Positions 24,581 to 33,436 of a DNA stretch of 64,000 bases are shown one piece after another. The notes under the pieces are model-generated. The model saw only the letters and a list, made by a program, of their open reading frames with translations, had not been told where the DNA came from and did not search any database. The stretch is from a bacterium (GTDB taxonomy: Bacteria > Krumholzibacteriota > Krumholzibacteriia > LZORAL124-64-63): contig JAAEOA010000427.1 in the NCBI GenBank assembly GCA_024223715.1, positions 53,617-117,616 on the forward strand, in the 5' to 3' direction. Positions within the stretch are counted from its first letter, which is position 1. Every line of letters begins with the position of its first letter. Made by a program: the position numbers and the translations under genes.

Positions 24581-25483
24581 TCATTTCAGCATAATCAATT
24601 GCTTCTTTAGAACCACCAGCCCAGCTTCCAGCCGAGCAAAATACACCCCACTGGCCGCCTGAGATCCGCTACTATTTCGCCCATCCCAGGTCACCTGGTG
24701 TTGCCCCTCCTCCAGATGCTGAACCAAAAGTTCGCAGACCAATCGGCCGCGCAAATCGAAAACGCACAGACTTACATGGCCCGAACTTGGGACCACAAAT
24801 TTTAACTCTGTTTGAGGATTGAAAGGATTTGGGTAAGCGACAAGTGAAGCAACAGCAGAATGTGGTATTGGTCGCTCATCATCGACAAGATCCACCTGAC
24901 TGTTATCAGCCAGCCTTAAAACCAATACATCTCCTGCGGCTTTGTTTGTGTCCAGGATAGGTTCCACAGCCATCTGTGAACTTGCGGCCATGGGATTCCA
25001 GTCTTCATTGTTTCCCGTCAACCAGCAGCTGCGCACTCCACTGCCTTCTTGAAAGCCGAGGCCAAAACCGCCATTGGCCCCGTTATGAAGAAAACCAGAA
25101 CCTTCCGGTAGTCTAAAAAAGAGATATAGACCCGCACTGTCAGCAGTAATTGGCTGTGGGAACACCACTTCGCTCCAACTGGATGTTGTTCCAGATACAT
25201 TCTGAACAAGAGAAACGGCATCTGATATATGGCCAGGCCACTCCAGCAGCCCGGCTTGGGCAAGAATTTCAGGATACTCGGTATTTCCATCGTTTTGAAA
25301 CCAGCGAACTCCTGAAACAACAGCACCTTCTTCTATGGGCACCCAGACCGCAAGACAAGTCTGGGCGTTTATATTGTCTAAGCCAAAAACGCCTTCTATC
25401 TCAGGCAATTCAGTTGCTTGGGCCATACTGCATGAAACAAGAAGGACCAAAAGGGCAACTCTAAAATTTTGAATGACTTTCAT
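24581..25483 (-). CDS. Secreted protein with FlgD-like C-terminal sorting domain
   Basis: A 300-residue exported protein. The second of two close ATGs (25483) fits the GGAGG spacing and starts the signal peptide (VALLVLLVSCSMAQA). Residues about 25-200 form a beta-rich domain of unknown family. The C-terminal 85 residues (VAYPNPFNPQTELKFVVPSS, FDLRGRLVCELL, SGVYFARLEAG) are a FlgD/Ig-like domain of the kind used as a type IX secretion signal. It lies between two other secreted-protein genes, 17 bases after the pseudo-protease gene and 71 before the beta-helix gene, so the three may form one operon. Confidence 0.75.
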   Translation of the reverse strand: MKVIQNFRVALLVLLVSCSMAQATELPEIEGVFGLDNINAQTCLAVWVPIEEGAVVSGVRWFQNDGNTEYPEILAQAGLLEWPGHISDAVSLVQNVSGTTSSWSEVVFPQPITADSAGLYLFFRLPEGSGFLHNGANGGFGLGFQEGSGVRSCWLTGNNEDWNPMAASSQMAVEPILDTNKAAGDVLVLRLADNSQVDLVDDERPIPHSAVASLVAYPNPFNPQTELKFVVPSSGHVSLCVFDLRGRLVCELLVQHLEEGQHQVTWDGRNSSGSQAASGVYFARLEAGLVVLKKQLIMLK

Positions 25484-25500
25484 TTGCATACCTCCATTAC

Positions 25501-28286
25501 TTATTCAACTTCGGGACAATTCAAGACATACAGGGTTTTGTTCCAAGTGAAATGCTGGTTTAGAACTCGGCTGTGAATTATGTACGGCACAGTCAGTATC
25601 TGGTCACAAATGCGGTTTTCCCACTTGAAGAAATGTTTGTATTTATCTCCAATTTTTTCAACCGTGTAGACCACATCCGGGCTGGAGGAACTCAGGGAAT
25701 AAACCGTGGTTACCCCGTCGGCAACCCCATTGGGAAACTCAACCTCATCCAATGAAATATCGCTCGGATGAGGTGTGTCCCATTCAAAAACCCAAGTCAC
25801 TAAAGTATCGCCCGGGGCCCACTCCATGTAGGATTTCACCGATTTTCTGATAATGGTAGGTTGGCCTATTGTCAGGGTGTTGTACTGGCCTGGTAAAACC
25901 CTTTCGTATTGGGTCTGTCCACAAGGCCAAATGACTTCAACATCAACCGTATCGGCATATGCACCCAAGCCGAATGAAAGATCCAAATCGTTTTGCCCCG
26001 CATTACCGCTGCCTCCGTCGACCACCCTTGCCTGGACATTTCCAGCCCATTCAACAATTACTGTGGCCCCAATTCCGTAGGTGTTACAGGAAAGATTTTC
26101 TGACCGAAGACGGATCCCTACCCAGTTGTTGGGATTGCCTCCAGGGAAGGCACCCTCATTTTTGAAGAAGAAGGGAGCATCGCCCTCAGATGCGATCATC
26201 AATTCTGAGAAACCGTCCAGGTTCCAATCTGCTGCACACAAACCATGAGCCTCGAATGTATCCCCATTCAACTGCCGAGTGCCAAACGCAGCACCTCCGG
26301 ATGTATTTTCCAAAATTCGACTTCTCCATTCATATAAAGCCGAATTTGAAATTCCGAAATCCAACCAACCATCCAGATTGTAATCAAAAATATCAAGGTC
26401 TGTTGGAGCAATTTGGTCTTCTGGAGCTTCAGACCAGCCCAAGGATAAACTTGCGGTCCCTGTTTCAACAAAATGATTGGTGAATATGCCTCTTCTGCCT
26501 GCTACGCCTCTTGCATGAAAAACAATGTCAATATCTCCATCATTGTCAAAATCTCCCGGCCCGGCAAAAGCCCCGCCATGCCAGAGATCATCCCTGTTAG
26601 CAAAAAGCAAAACTGATTGGTCAGAAAAAGTGCCCCCATCATTTCTGAAGTACCTGGAGGCTGGATGCGGCCTAGTATTTGGGTGAGCATCTCCAAATTG
26701 AAGATAGTCAAAAAGAATCAAATCCATATCATGGTCCTGATCCAGGTCAACCCAAAACAAGGAACGAAAATCCATTTGATTGTAAGTCTCTCCAGTAGGG
26801 GTAGGAAAACCGATGGAATCAGTAACATTTACAAAAACTCTATTTTCCAGGTCGTTGCCCTGTACTTGTTGATTGTGGTAAATAGTGAGACCCTTGGCGC
26901 CAATATCAGAATCGAAAGTGGAAGAGTTTGGTGAGCCCGCAACAGCAAGGTCAAGATAACCGTCCCCATCAAAATCTCCCCATGCCCCATTTAGAGTCTG
27001 TTCATTGTTTACGTTGGAACCAAACACTTCGGTGGATGCATCTGAAAAAGTTCCATTGCCATTATTTCGATACAGTCGATGACCTTCACTATAATAGGAG
27101 CCCTCATCCCATTTTGCATTTGGGGCGTAGAAATCCAGATCACCATCGTTATCATAGTCAGCGACAAGGATTCCGACTGTTCCTTTAGGTGGGGAAATCA
27201 CGGTGCTTCCATTGTCGAAAGTAAAGTCAGTTACATCAAAAAACTCAGTAATTCCATCCGAAGTAAAACTATCCGACCTAAAAGCCATCCCATTATTTTC
27301 CGAGCTAACCGATTGAAACCCACTTACGACCATGTCTTTGTTTGTATCTCCAATGAAATTGAAGGCTGCCGCATTGGATCGTTTCGGCATGTGAAGGGCC
27401 AGAGCATCATCAATCAATGTATCCTCCGAATAGTCATAATACGCACTCCCAGGCAACTCTGGTGCCCCCACTCCCTGCAATACGGAAAAATACTCCAAAG
27501 CTGCAAAAATACGTGCCCCCTGCTTAAAAGAAAACTCCTCCCAGCAACTCATTGGCGAGTTGGACATAATATTCCCGGGATCAGGAGAATGAGCAGGATA
27601 TTGACTGACAAAACTGCTTGAAAGGGTGCAATCTCCGAGGACAAAACCAACCAATCCAGGATCAGCGGGAGTATCGTCAACTAGATCTCCAGTAGCTCCG
27701 GCGTTGCTGCCATCAGGATTCTCAACCCCAAATTCCGTTTCATCAGTTTCATACAACCCCAAGCAATTCCCCAAAAGACGACTGAGGGCTGAGCGAGAAG
27801 ACAGGCTTCCAGTCAAGACCATTGATGAGCTTGGAACCCCCGCCGCGCGTCCTTTGGCTGAGCCGGATGAAGGTCCGAGATAAATATCAATGGCATCTGT
27901 ATGAGGATTTTCAGAAAATAGATCCCCGGCATAAAAATCCGGATTGTTATAAAAAAGAGAATTTGGCAAATCTTGCTGACCAATTAGTGAAAGCATAACA
28001 CCCAGAGGTTCAAAATCTGAAGATGCGACAGCAAACAAGGAATCTACCTCGACAGAACTGAGCCCGCCGGAGCCATCGGTTTCCCGTAAAACATGGATAT
28101 AACATCGAATGGCAATGCTGCTGAGGCTGGTGATATAGTCGGGAGATTTGTTTTCTACTACAAGTGAATCAGGATACGAAACAGGTGTGTTGCAATCAAG
28201 ATACTGGGCTCCAACTACCCCCCCCATAATGAAAACCCAATTGCAATTACAACAAAAATCAACTGTGCGTAACGGTTCGAGTTCAT
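25501..28286 (-). CDS. Secreted FG-GAP/ASPIC protein with degenerate M43 metalloprotease domain; signal peptide frameshifted
   Basis: The long frame runs 25501-28227 (908 residues), but its apparent ATG lies in a run of eight G. The real start is ATG 28286 (GAGGGGGA upstream), giving the signal peptide MNSNRYAQLIFVVIAIGFSL, and this frame hits TAG directly after the G-run; one extra G would join the two frames and yield the cleavage region WGGVVGAQY. In 908-frame numbering, residues 1-240 resemble peptidase M43 (CLGLYETDE, GDLVDDTPADP, NIMSNSPMSC), but the HExxH plus third-His ligands are replaced (R150, L151, N154, E160). Residues about 285-700 have FG-GAP calcium-type motifs (DYDNDGDLDFY, DFDGDGYLDLAV, DFDNDGDIDIVF); about 715-790 are UnbV/ASPIC-like (IGATVIVEWAGN, DLSFGLG). 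The C terminus is unassigned. It may be phase-variable, or the deletion may be an assembly error. Confidence 0.72.
28218..28225. repeat. Run of eight C (G on the coding strand) at the signal-peptide junction
   Basis: A homopolymer of eight lies exactly where the signal-peptide frame and the long frame of the 25501-28286 gene must join. Nine residues in the run would restore a single frame. Such tracts change length by slippage. Confidence 0.8.
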
Positions 28287-28617
28287 TTTTTCCCCCTCAG
28301 GAATCTCATAGATTATGAAATGACCATCCAACAATTGCATGTCTTGAAATGTACTGTCTGTCTTGAAATATACTCCCCTTGTTCCTAGTTTACCTTGCCT
28401 GTTTTTTTTCTGTCAAGGAAAAATGCCGAATAACTCCGTCAAGTTGGTGCCCAAGCATTTCAGGCTCAACCCAATAGATTAGAAACCAATAATACTTCAC
28501 AAATTTGCCTTTCTTCGAATTCCTTAAAAGAATGAAGCCAAAAACTATCAATTTTGTATTATGTTCTTTGCTTCCATCTACTATCAATTATCGTATCACC
28601 CATCCCAAGGAGCAGCC
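28287..28617. promoter_or_regulatory. Divergent intergenic region with a 16-bp direct repeat
   Basis: About 330 bases between the divergent secreted-protein gene and the M28 peptidase gene. TGTCTTGAAAT followed by G or A and TACT occurs at 28340-28355 and again at 28359-28374, a 19-base period, close to two helical turns, on the side of the minus-strand gene. No gene was seen. This may be a regulator site. Confidence 0.4.
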
Positions 28618-30054
28618 ATGCCCCGCCGTCTAATTGCCCTTTTCGGTGTCGCTTTACTGTCTTGCATTAGTGCCTGCACAACATGTCCACCGCCTGAGCA
28701 CTGCACTAAAAAACTACCTGAGCAGTCCACCCCACCTGCATCGCCCAAATTGCAAACCCTGCTCACCGCCGCCATCACCGACGAATACACCTACGACAAA
28801 CTAGGCGAACTCTGCGATACCATCGGCCCACGTCTAACCGGCTCCCCCGGTATGAAAAATGCCATCAAATGGTCCAAGCAGTCTATGATCGATGCAGGCT
28901 TCGACAGTGTTTGGACTGAGCCCGTAACTGTCCCCTACTGGACTCGAGGCAAAGAATGGGCCCGCTGCACCGCCCCTCTGGAATTCGATTTAATTCTAAG
29001 CTCCATGGGATTAAGCGACGGCACCGGCCCCGAAGGAATTGAAGCGGAAATTCTGGCCGTTCGTAACTTCGAAGAGCTGGAAGCCCGATCCTCAGAAGCC
29101 GAAGGAAAAATCGTTCTTTTCAACCCTCCTTGGGAAGGCTACGGAAAAACCGTACAATATCGTGTGCACGGAGCCAGTGTCGCGGCCCGTCTCGGTGCGG
29201 TTGCTGTTCTCATTCGCTCGGTAACCGGAACAAGCCTTGGTGCGCCGCACACCGGCATGATGGAGTACGCCGACGATGCCCCCCGCATTCCAATTGCCGC
29301 CTTAACCGTTGAAGATGCCGGCCGCCTCTTTCGTATGAGCCAGCGCGGCCTCAAGCCTGTGGTAAAACTCTACATGGAAGCCACCAACCACGGAGAAACT
29401 ACCAGCTACAATGTCATTGGTGATATCCGTGGCACTGAAAAGCCTGAAGAAATCGTTCTACTGGGCGGACATCTCGATTCCTGGGATGTAGGAACCTGCG
29501 CTCAAGACGACGGCGCGGGCGTTGCGCTCAGTTTGGGCGCCGCCCGACTAATCCTGAAACAAGACCTGCGCCCTCTGCGTACCATTCGAGTTGTCCATTT
29601 CACATGCGAAGAAATGGGTGGCCATGGTGGAAGAGCTTATTTAGACGCCCATCGTTTTGAACTGGATCAACACATTCTGGCTCTGGAAAGCGATGCCGGC
29701 TCTTATCCACCATTAGGTTTTTCCGTTGAGGCCGACAGCACAGTCGTCGCTTATATCGATGAACTGGCCGCACCTTTGGCTCAGGTTGTAACCGGCAGTT
29801 GGAAAGTTCGTGCTGGTGGCAGCGGTGTAGATGTGGGCCCCATTGTCCGATCCGGTGTTCCGGGAGTCGGTCACTGGGTCGATAACCCCCACTACTTCGA
29901 TGTGCACCACAGCCTGGCCGATACATTCGAAAAAATTGATCCTGATGTTCTGTCACGGAATGTGGCCGTTATTGCCGGACTTATATATTCGGTAGCCAAC
30001 GACCCGGTTTCCCTGCGGAGTTTAATAATTTCACCTGCCGATGGAGGTCATTGA
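28618..30054 (+). CDS. M28-family zinc aminopeptidase/carboxypeptidase, lipoprotein
   Basis: A 478-residue exported peptidase resembling carboxypeptidase Q. The start at 28618 follows AAGGAG; the protein then opens with a lipoprotein signal (LIALFGVALLSCISAC, lipobox ISAC). A PA-type inserted domain (about residues 130-240, RVHGASVAARLGAVAVLI) precedes the catalytic core. The two-zinc ligands are visible in LLGGHLDSWD, AQDDGAG, TCEEMGG, ALESDAG and DVHHSLADT. It would trim peptides at the outer membrane or in the periplasm. It overlaps the tricorn gene by one base (TGATG), so both are co-expressed and probably act in series on peptides. Confidence 0.9.
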   Translation: MPRRLIALFGVALLSCISACTTCPPPEHCTKKLPEQSTPPASPKLQTLLTAAITDEYTYDKLGELCDTIGPRLTGSPGMKNAIKWSKQSMIDAGFDSVWTEPVTVPYWTRGKEWARCTAPLEFDLILSSMGLSDGTGPEGIEAEILAVRNFEELEARSSEAEGKIVLFNPPWEGYGKTVQYRVHGASVAARLGAVAVLIRSVTGTSLGAPHTGMMEYADDAPRIPIAALTVEDAGRLFRMSQRGLKPVVKLYMEATNHGETTSYNVIGDIRGTEKPEEIVLLGGHLDSWDVGTCAQDDGAGVALSLGAARLILKQDLRPLRTIRVVHFTCEEMGGHGGRAYLDAHRFELDQHILALESDAGSYPPLGFSVEADSTVVAYIDELAAPLAQVVTGSWKVRAGGSGVDVGPIVRSGVPGVGHWVDNPHYFDVHHSLADTFEKIDPDVLSRNVAVIAGLIYSVANDPVSLRSLIISPADGGH

Positions 30055-33000
30055 TGCGATCGCTCATTTCCCTGAAAACTCTCTTGTTGGTCACCTTGCT
30101 GTTAAGCGCTTTACCCGCATTTGCCAGTGACGTGGTTTTTGACAAACCAAACTACGATGACATGCGCCTGTTGCGCTTTCCCGACATCCACGAACAAACC
30201 ATCGTCTTCAGTTATGCCGGCGATTTATGGACCGTTAGTAGCACCGGCGGACGCGCCCGTCGACTCACAGGTTCGGTTGGTTTCCAGAACCAGGCTAAAT
30301 TCAGCCCGGACGGAAAAACCATTGCCTTCAGTGGCAATTACGATGGCAATAATGATGTCTATCTGGTAAATGCCCAAGGCGGCGAACCGGAGCGTTTGAC
30401 CTGGCATCCGGGACAGGACCGAGTCATCGATTGGCAACCCGATGGTCAATCAGTACGCTTCCAATCGCGTCGCCAAACTCGCACCGGCCGGGATATGCAA
30501 CTTTACACCGTAGACAAAGATGGGGGCCTGCCCGTTCGCAATCCCCTGCCCACCGGTGGCCTGAGCAGCTACTCCCCCGATGGCACCAAAATGGCTTACA
30601 ACCGCATGAGCCGGGAACATCGTACCTGGAAACGCTACAAAGGTGGCATGGCTCAGGATATCTGGATTTATGATTTTAATAAAAATGACACCGCCAAAAT
30701 TACTGATTGGATTGGCAGTGACAATTACCCCATGTGGCAAGGCGATACGGTCTATTACAACTCAGACAAATCGGGCAACCTTCAAATCTGGGCTTACGAT
30801 ACCAAGACCGGTGAACACCGACAAATTACTGAGCATAAAGAATATGATGTCAAAAATCCCAGCCAGGGACCCGGTGCCATTGTGTACGAAAACGGTGGCT
30901 GGCTGTGGGTCTTGAACCTGAAAACAGAACGTAGCACTCGCATTGTGGTTTCTCTGCACAGCGATAACCCTTTGACTCGTCCCACTATTAAAAACGTGGG
31001 CACTCAGGTTCGTTCCGGCAGCATCGCACCAGACGCCAAACGGGCTGTCTTCGGTGCCAGAGGCGACATCTTTACTGTGCCTGCCGAAAAAGGGAACATT
31101 CGTAACCTGACCGCCACACCCGGCGTACGCGAGCGGAATCCTGTGTGGTCACCAGATGGGAAAAATGTGGCTTATCTGAGCGATGAGTCTGGTGAATATG
31201 AAATCTGGCTGAAATCCGGAGACGGCAAAGGCGAAGCTCGTCAACTGACTAAAGGCAGCAATACTTACAAGATGAATTTGGCCTGGTCACCGGACAGCAA
31301 ACACCTTCTGATGAACGACGCCGCCATGACCCTATATCTGGTTAATGCAGAGTCAGGCAAAATCAAAACAATTGATAAAAGCGTCAGTGGTGAGATTCAG
31401 GATTTCGACTGGAGCCCTCACTCCGACTGGGTTGCTTACGCCAAAGGTGAAGAAAATGGATTTCGCTCCATCTTCCTTTACAACCTGGACAATGAAAAAA
31501 CTCATCGAGTTACCAGCGACTTCACCGATGAAGGTTCGCCCTGCTTCGACCAAAACGGAAATTACCTTTTCTTCACTTCCGGAAAACATTTCAACCCAAC
31601 CCTTGGGGGTTTCGATTTAAAACCGCTCTGGGGAAATATGGAAGGCATATACCTCGTAACACTGCGGGAAGATGTTGAACATCCATTGCCACCGGAAAGC
31701 GATGAAGTTGAAGTCAAAGACGATGAAGAAGATGCTGAAAAATCAGACGACGATGATGATGACGAAGACGGCGACAATAAAGATAACGACGACAAAAAAG
31801 ACGAAGAATCCGAAAAGGAAGATGAGACCCTGATCATTGACCTTGAAGGCCTTGCCCAGCGCATGGTCGACTTGGGCGTGGGCCCTGGTCAATTTGGCAA
31901 CCTGCGACACGCCGAAGGAAAACTTTTCTACACCAGCAGGCCTTTCCAGGCCGGTGGCAGCCAACAGGAATTTAGCCAGCGGGTTTCCATCAAGCTTTTC
32001 GATTTTGAAGAGCGCGAAGAAAAAACTGTCCTGGGCGGCGCGTTCAATTTTGAGCTGTCAGCCGATGGCAAAAAACTTTTCTACCGCAACATGGGTGGAT
32101 TTGGAATTGTCAGCGCCGCGGCCGACCAAAAGCCTTCCGATAAACCACTGCGAACCAGTGAAATGCAGGCTCGCGTTAACCCTCGTGCCGAGTGGAAACA
32201 AATGTTCCGCGACGCCTGGCGTCAGGAACGGGACTTCTTCTACGACCCGGGCATGCACGGCATGGACTGGGACGAGATGTACGACCGTTACGGCCAATTG
32301 GTGCCTTATGTGGCCCATGGCGCCGACTTCACCTTCATTCTTGGAGAATTAATCGGTGAACTGAATTGCTCCCATAGTTACGTTCGAGGTGGCGATATGC
32401 CACGTCCCAAAAGAGTGGGCACCGGATTGCTTGGCTGTGACTTTACTGTCGACCGTGAAAGTGACCGTTATCGTTTTGGTCGGATTTTCCGGGACCGGAA
32501 TTGGGATTCCACTGTACCCACGCCTTTGCATCAGCCAGGAATGGATGTAAACAACGACGACTACATCATTTCCATTGATGGGGAAAACCTGACCCTCAAA
32601 ACCAATCCTTACAGCCTTCTGGAAAACAAAGTAGGCCAACAGGTCGTTTTGGAAATTGGCCCGAACCCCAGTGGCAAAGATAGTCGTGAAATTACCGTCA
32701 CTCCCATTGCTGGCGACGGCGTTTTGCGCTACGAAGCCTGGGTTGAGGACAACCGCCGCCGGGTCGATGAATTATCTGACGGCCGCATTGGCTATCTGCA
32801 CTTGCCCAATACCGCTGTGGGTGGGCAAAAAGGCTTTGCCAAAGGTTATTACCCCAACCTGCGTAAAGACGGAATCATTATTGATGAACGCTTCAACGGC
32901 GGAGGGTTCATTCCAGATTTCTTCATGAACATTCTGCGTCAGAAACTGGTCAACCTCTGGAAGCCCCGCTACGGTCAGGATTGGCGCACACCGGGAACGG

Positions 33001-33386
33001 CCTTCCTGGGCCACATGGCCATGATCAGCAATGGTTATGCCGGAAGTGGTGGCGATGCTCTGCCTTATTACTTCAAGTTCTACGAGTTGGGTCCAGTCAT
33101 TGGAACCAGGACCTGGGGTGGACTGGTGGGAGTTAGCCGTGGCATAGGCCTTATGGATGGTGGCGGTGTCACTTTCCCGGAGTTTGGCCTCTTTGATTCT
33201 TCGGGTAACTGGGATGTTGAAAACTATGGCGTTGATCCCACAATCCCCCTGGACAACCTGCCTCACGAACTTGTCGATGGCAAAGACCCACAACTTGAAA
33301 AAGCTGTGGAAGTTCTGTTGCAGAAGATTAAAGATGAGCCGATGGAAGTGCCTTCGGTAAGAGGTTTCCCGAGAAACAAAAAGTAA
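30054..33386 (+). CDS. Tricorn-like serine protease (S41), exported
   Basis: A 1110-residue protein with a Sec signal (LLVTLLLSALPAFA), an N-terminal WD40-like PD40 propeller (LTWHPGQDRVIDWQPDG, SPDGKTIAFSGNYDG and similar, about 40-530), a 40-residue acidic linker (about 545-590), a C1-like helical region, a PDZ domain (about 800-880) and the S41 protease core. The tricorn residues are present: Ser-His in ELNCSHSYVRGGD and nucleophile Ser998 in NGYAGSGGDALP, followed by GTRTWGGLVGVS. It probably degrades peptides in the periplasm, feeding the M28 enzyme encoded just before it. The start is ATG 30054 with GGAGG six bases upstream. Confidence 0.92.
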   Translation: MRSLISLKTLLLVTLLLSALPAFASDVVFDKPNYDDMRLLRFPDIHEQTIVFSYAGDLWTVSSTGGRARRLTGSVGFQNQAKFSPDGKTIAFSGNYDGNNDVYLVNAQGGEPERLTWHPGQDRVIDWQPDGQSVRFQSRRQTRTGRDMQLYTVDKDGGLPVRNPLPTGGLSSYSPDGTKMAYNRMSREHRTWKRYKGGMAQDIWIYDFNKNDTAKITDWIGSDNYPMWQGDTVYYNSDKSGNLQIWAYDTKTGEHRQITEHKEYDVKNPSQGPGAIVYENGGWLWVLNLKTERSTRIVVSLHSDNPLTRPTIKNVGTQVRSGSIAPDAKRAVFGARGDIFTVPAEKGNIRNLTATPGVRERNPVWSPDGKNVAYLSDESGEYEIWLKSGDGKGEARQLTKGSNTYKMNLAWSPDSKHLLMNDAAMTLYLVNAESGKIKTIDKSVSGEIQDFDWSPHSDWVAYAKGEENGFRSIFLYNLDNEKTHRVTSDFTDEGSPCFDQNGNYLFFTSGKHFNPTLGGFDLKPLWGNMEGIYLVTLREDVEHPLPPESDEVEVKDDEEDAEKSDDDDDDEDGDNKDNDDKKDEESEKEDETLIIDLEGLAQRMVDLGVGPGQFGNLRHAEGKLFYTSRPFQAGGSQQEFSQRVSIKLFDFEEREEKTVLGGAFNFELSADGKKLFYRNMGGFGIVSAAADQKPSDKPLRTSEMQARVNPRAEWKQMFRDAWRQERDFFYDPGMHGMDWDEMYDRYGQLVPYVAHGADFTFILGELIGELNCSHSYVRGGDMPRPKRVGTGLLGCDFTVDRESDRYRFGRIFRDRNWDSTVPTPLHQPGMDVNNDDYIISIDGENLTLKTNPYSLLENKVGQQVVLEIGPNPSGKDSREITVTPIAGDGVLRYEAWVEDNRRRVDELSDGRIGYLHLPNTAVGGQKGFAKGYYPNLRKDGIIIDERFNGGGFIPDFFMNILRQKLVNLWKPRYGQDWRTPGTAFLGHMAMISNGYAGSGGDALPYYFKFYELGPVIGTRTWGGLVGVSRGIGLMDGGGVTFPEFGLFDSSGNWDVENYGVDPTIPLDNLPHELVDGKDPQLEKAVEVLLQKIKDEPMEVPSVRGFPRNKK

Positions 33387-33399
33387 TATTGGTAATCAT

Positions 33400-33436
33400 C
33401 CCCGCGTCACCCTTCATGGTGGCGCGGGGGTTTTTT
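33400..33436 (+). terminator. Intrinsic terminator after the tricorn gene
   Basis: CCCCGCGTCACC, a six-base loop and GGTGGCGCGGGG (one G-T pair), then seven T. Confidence 0.93.
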
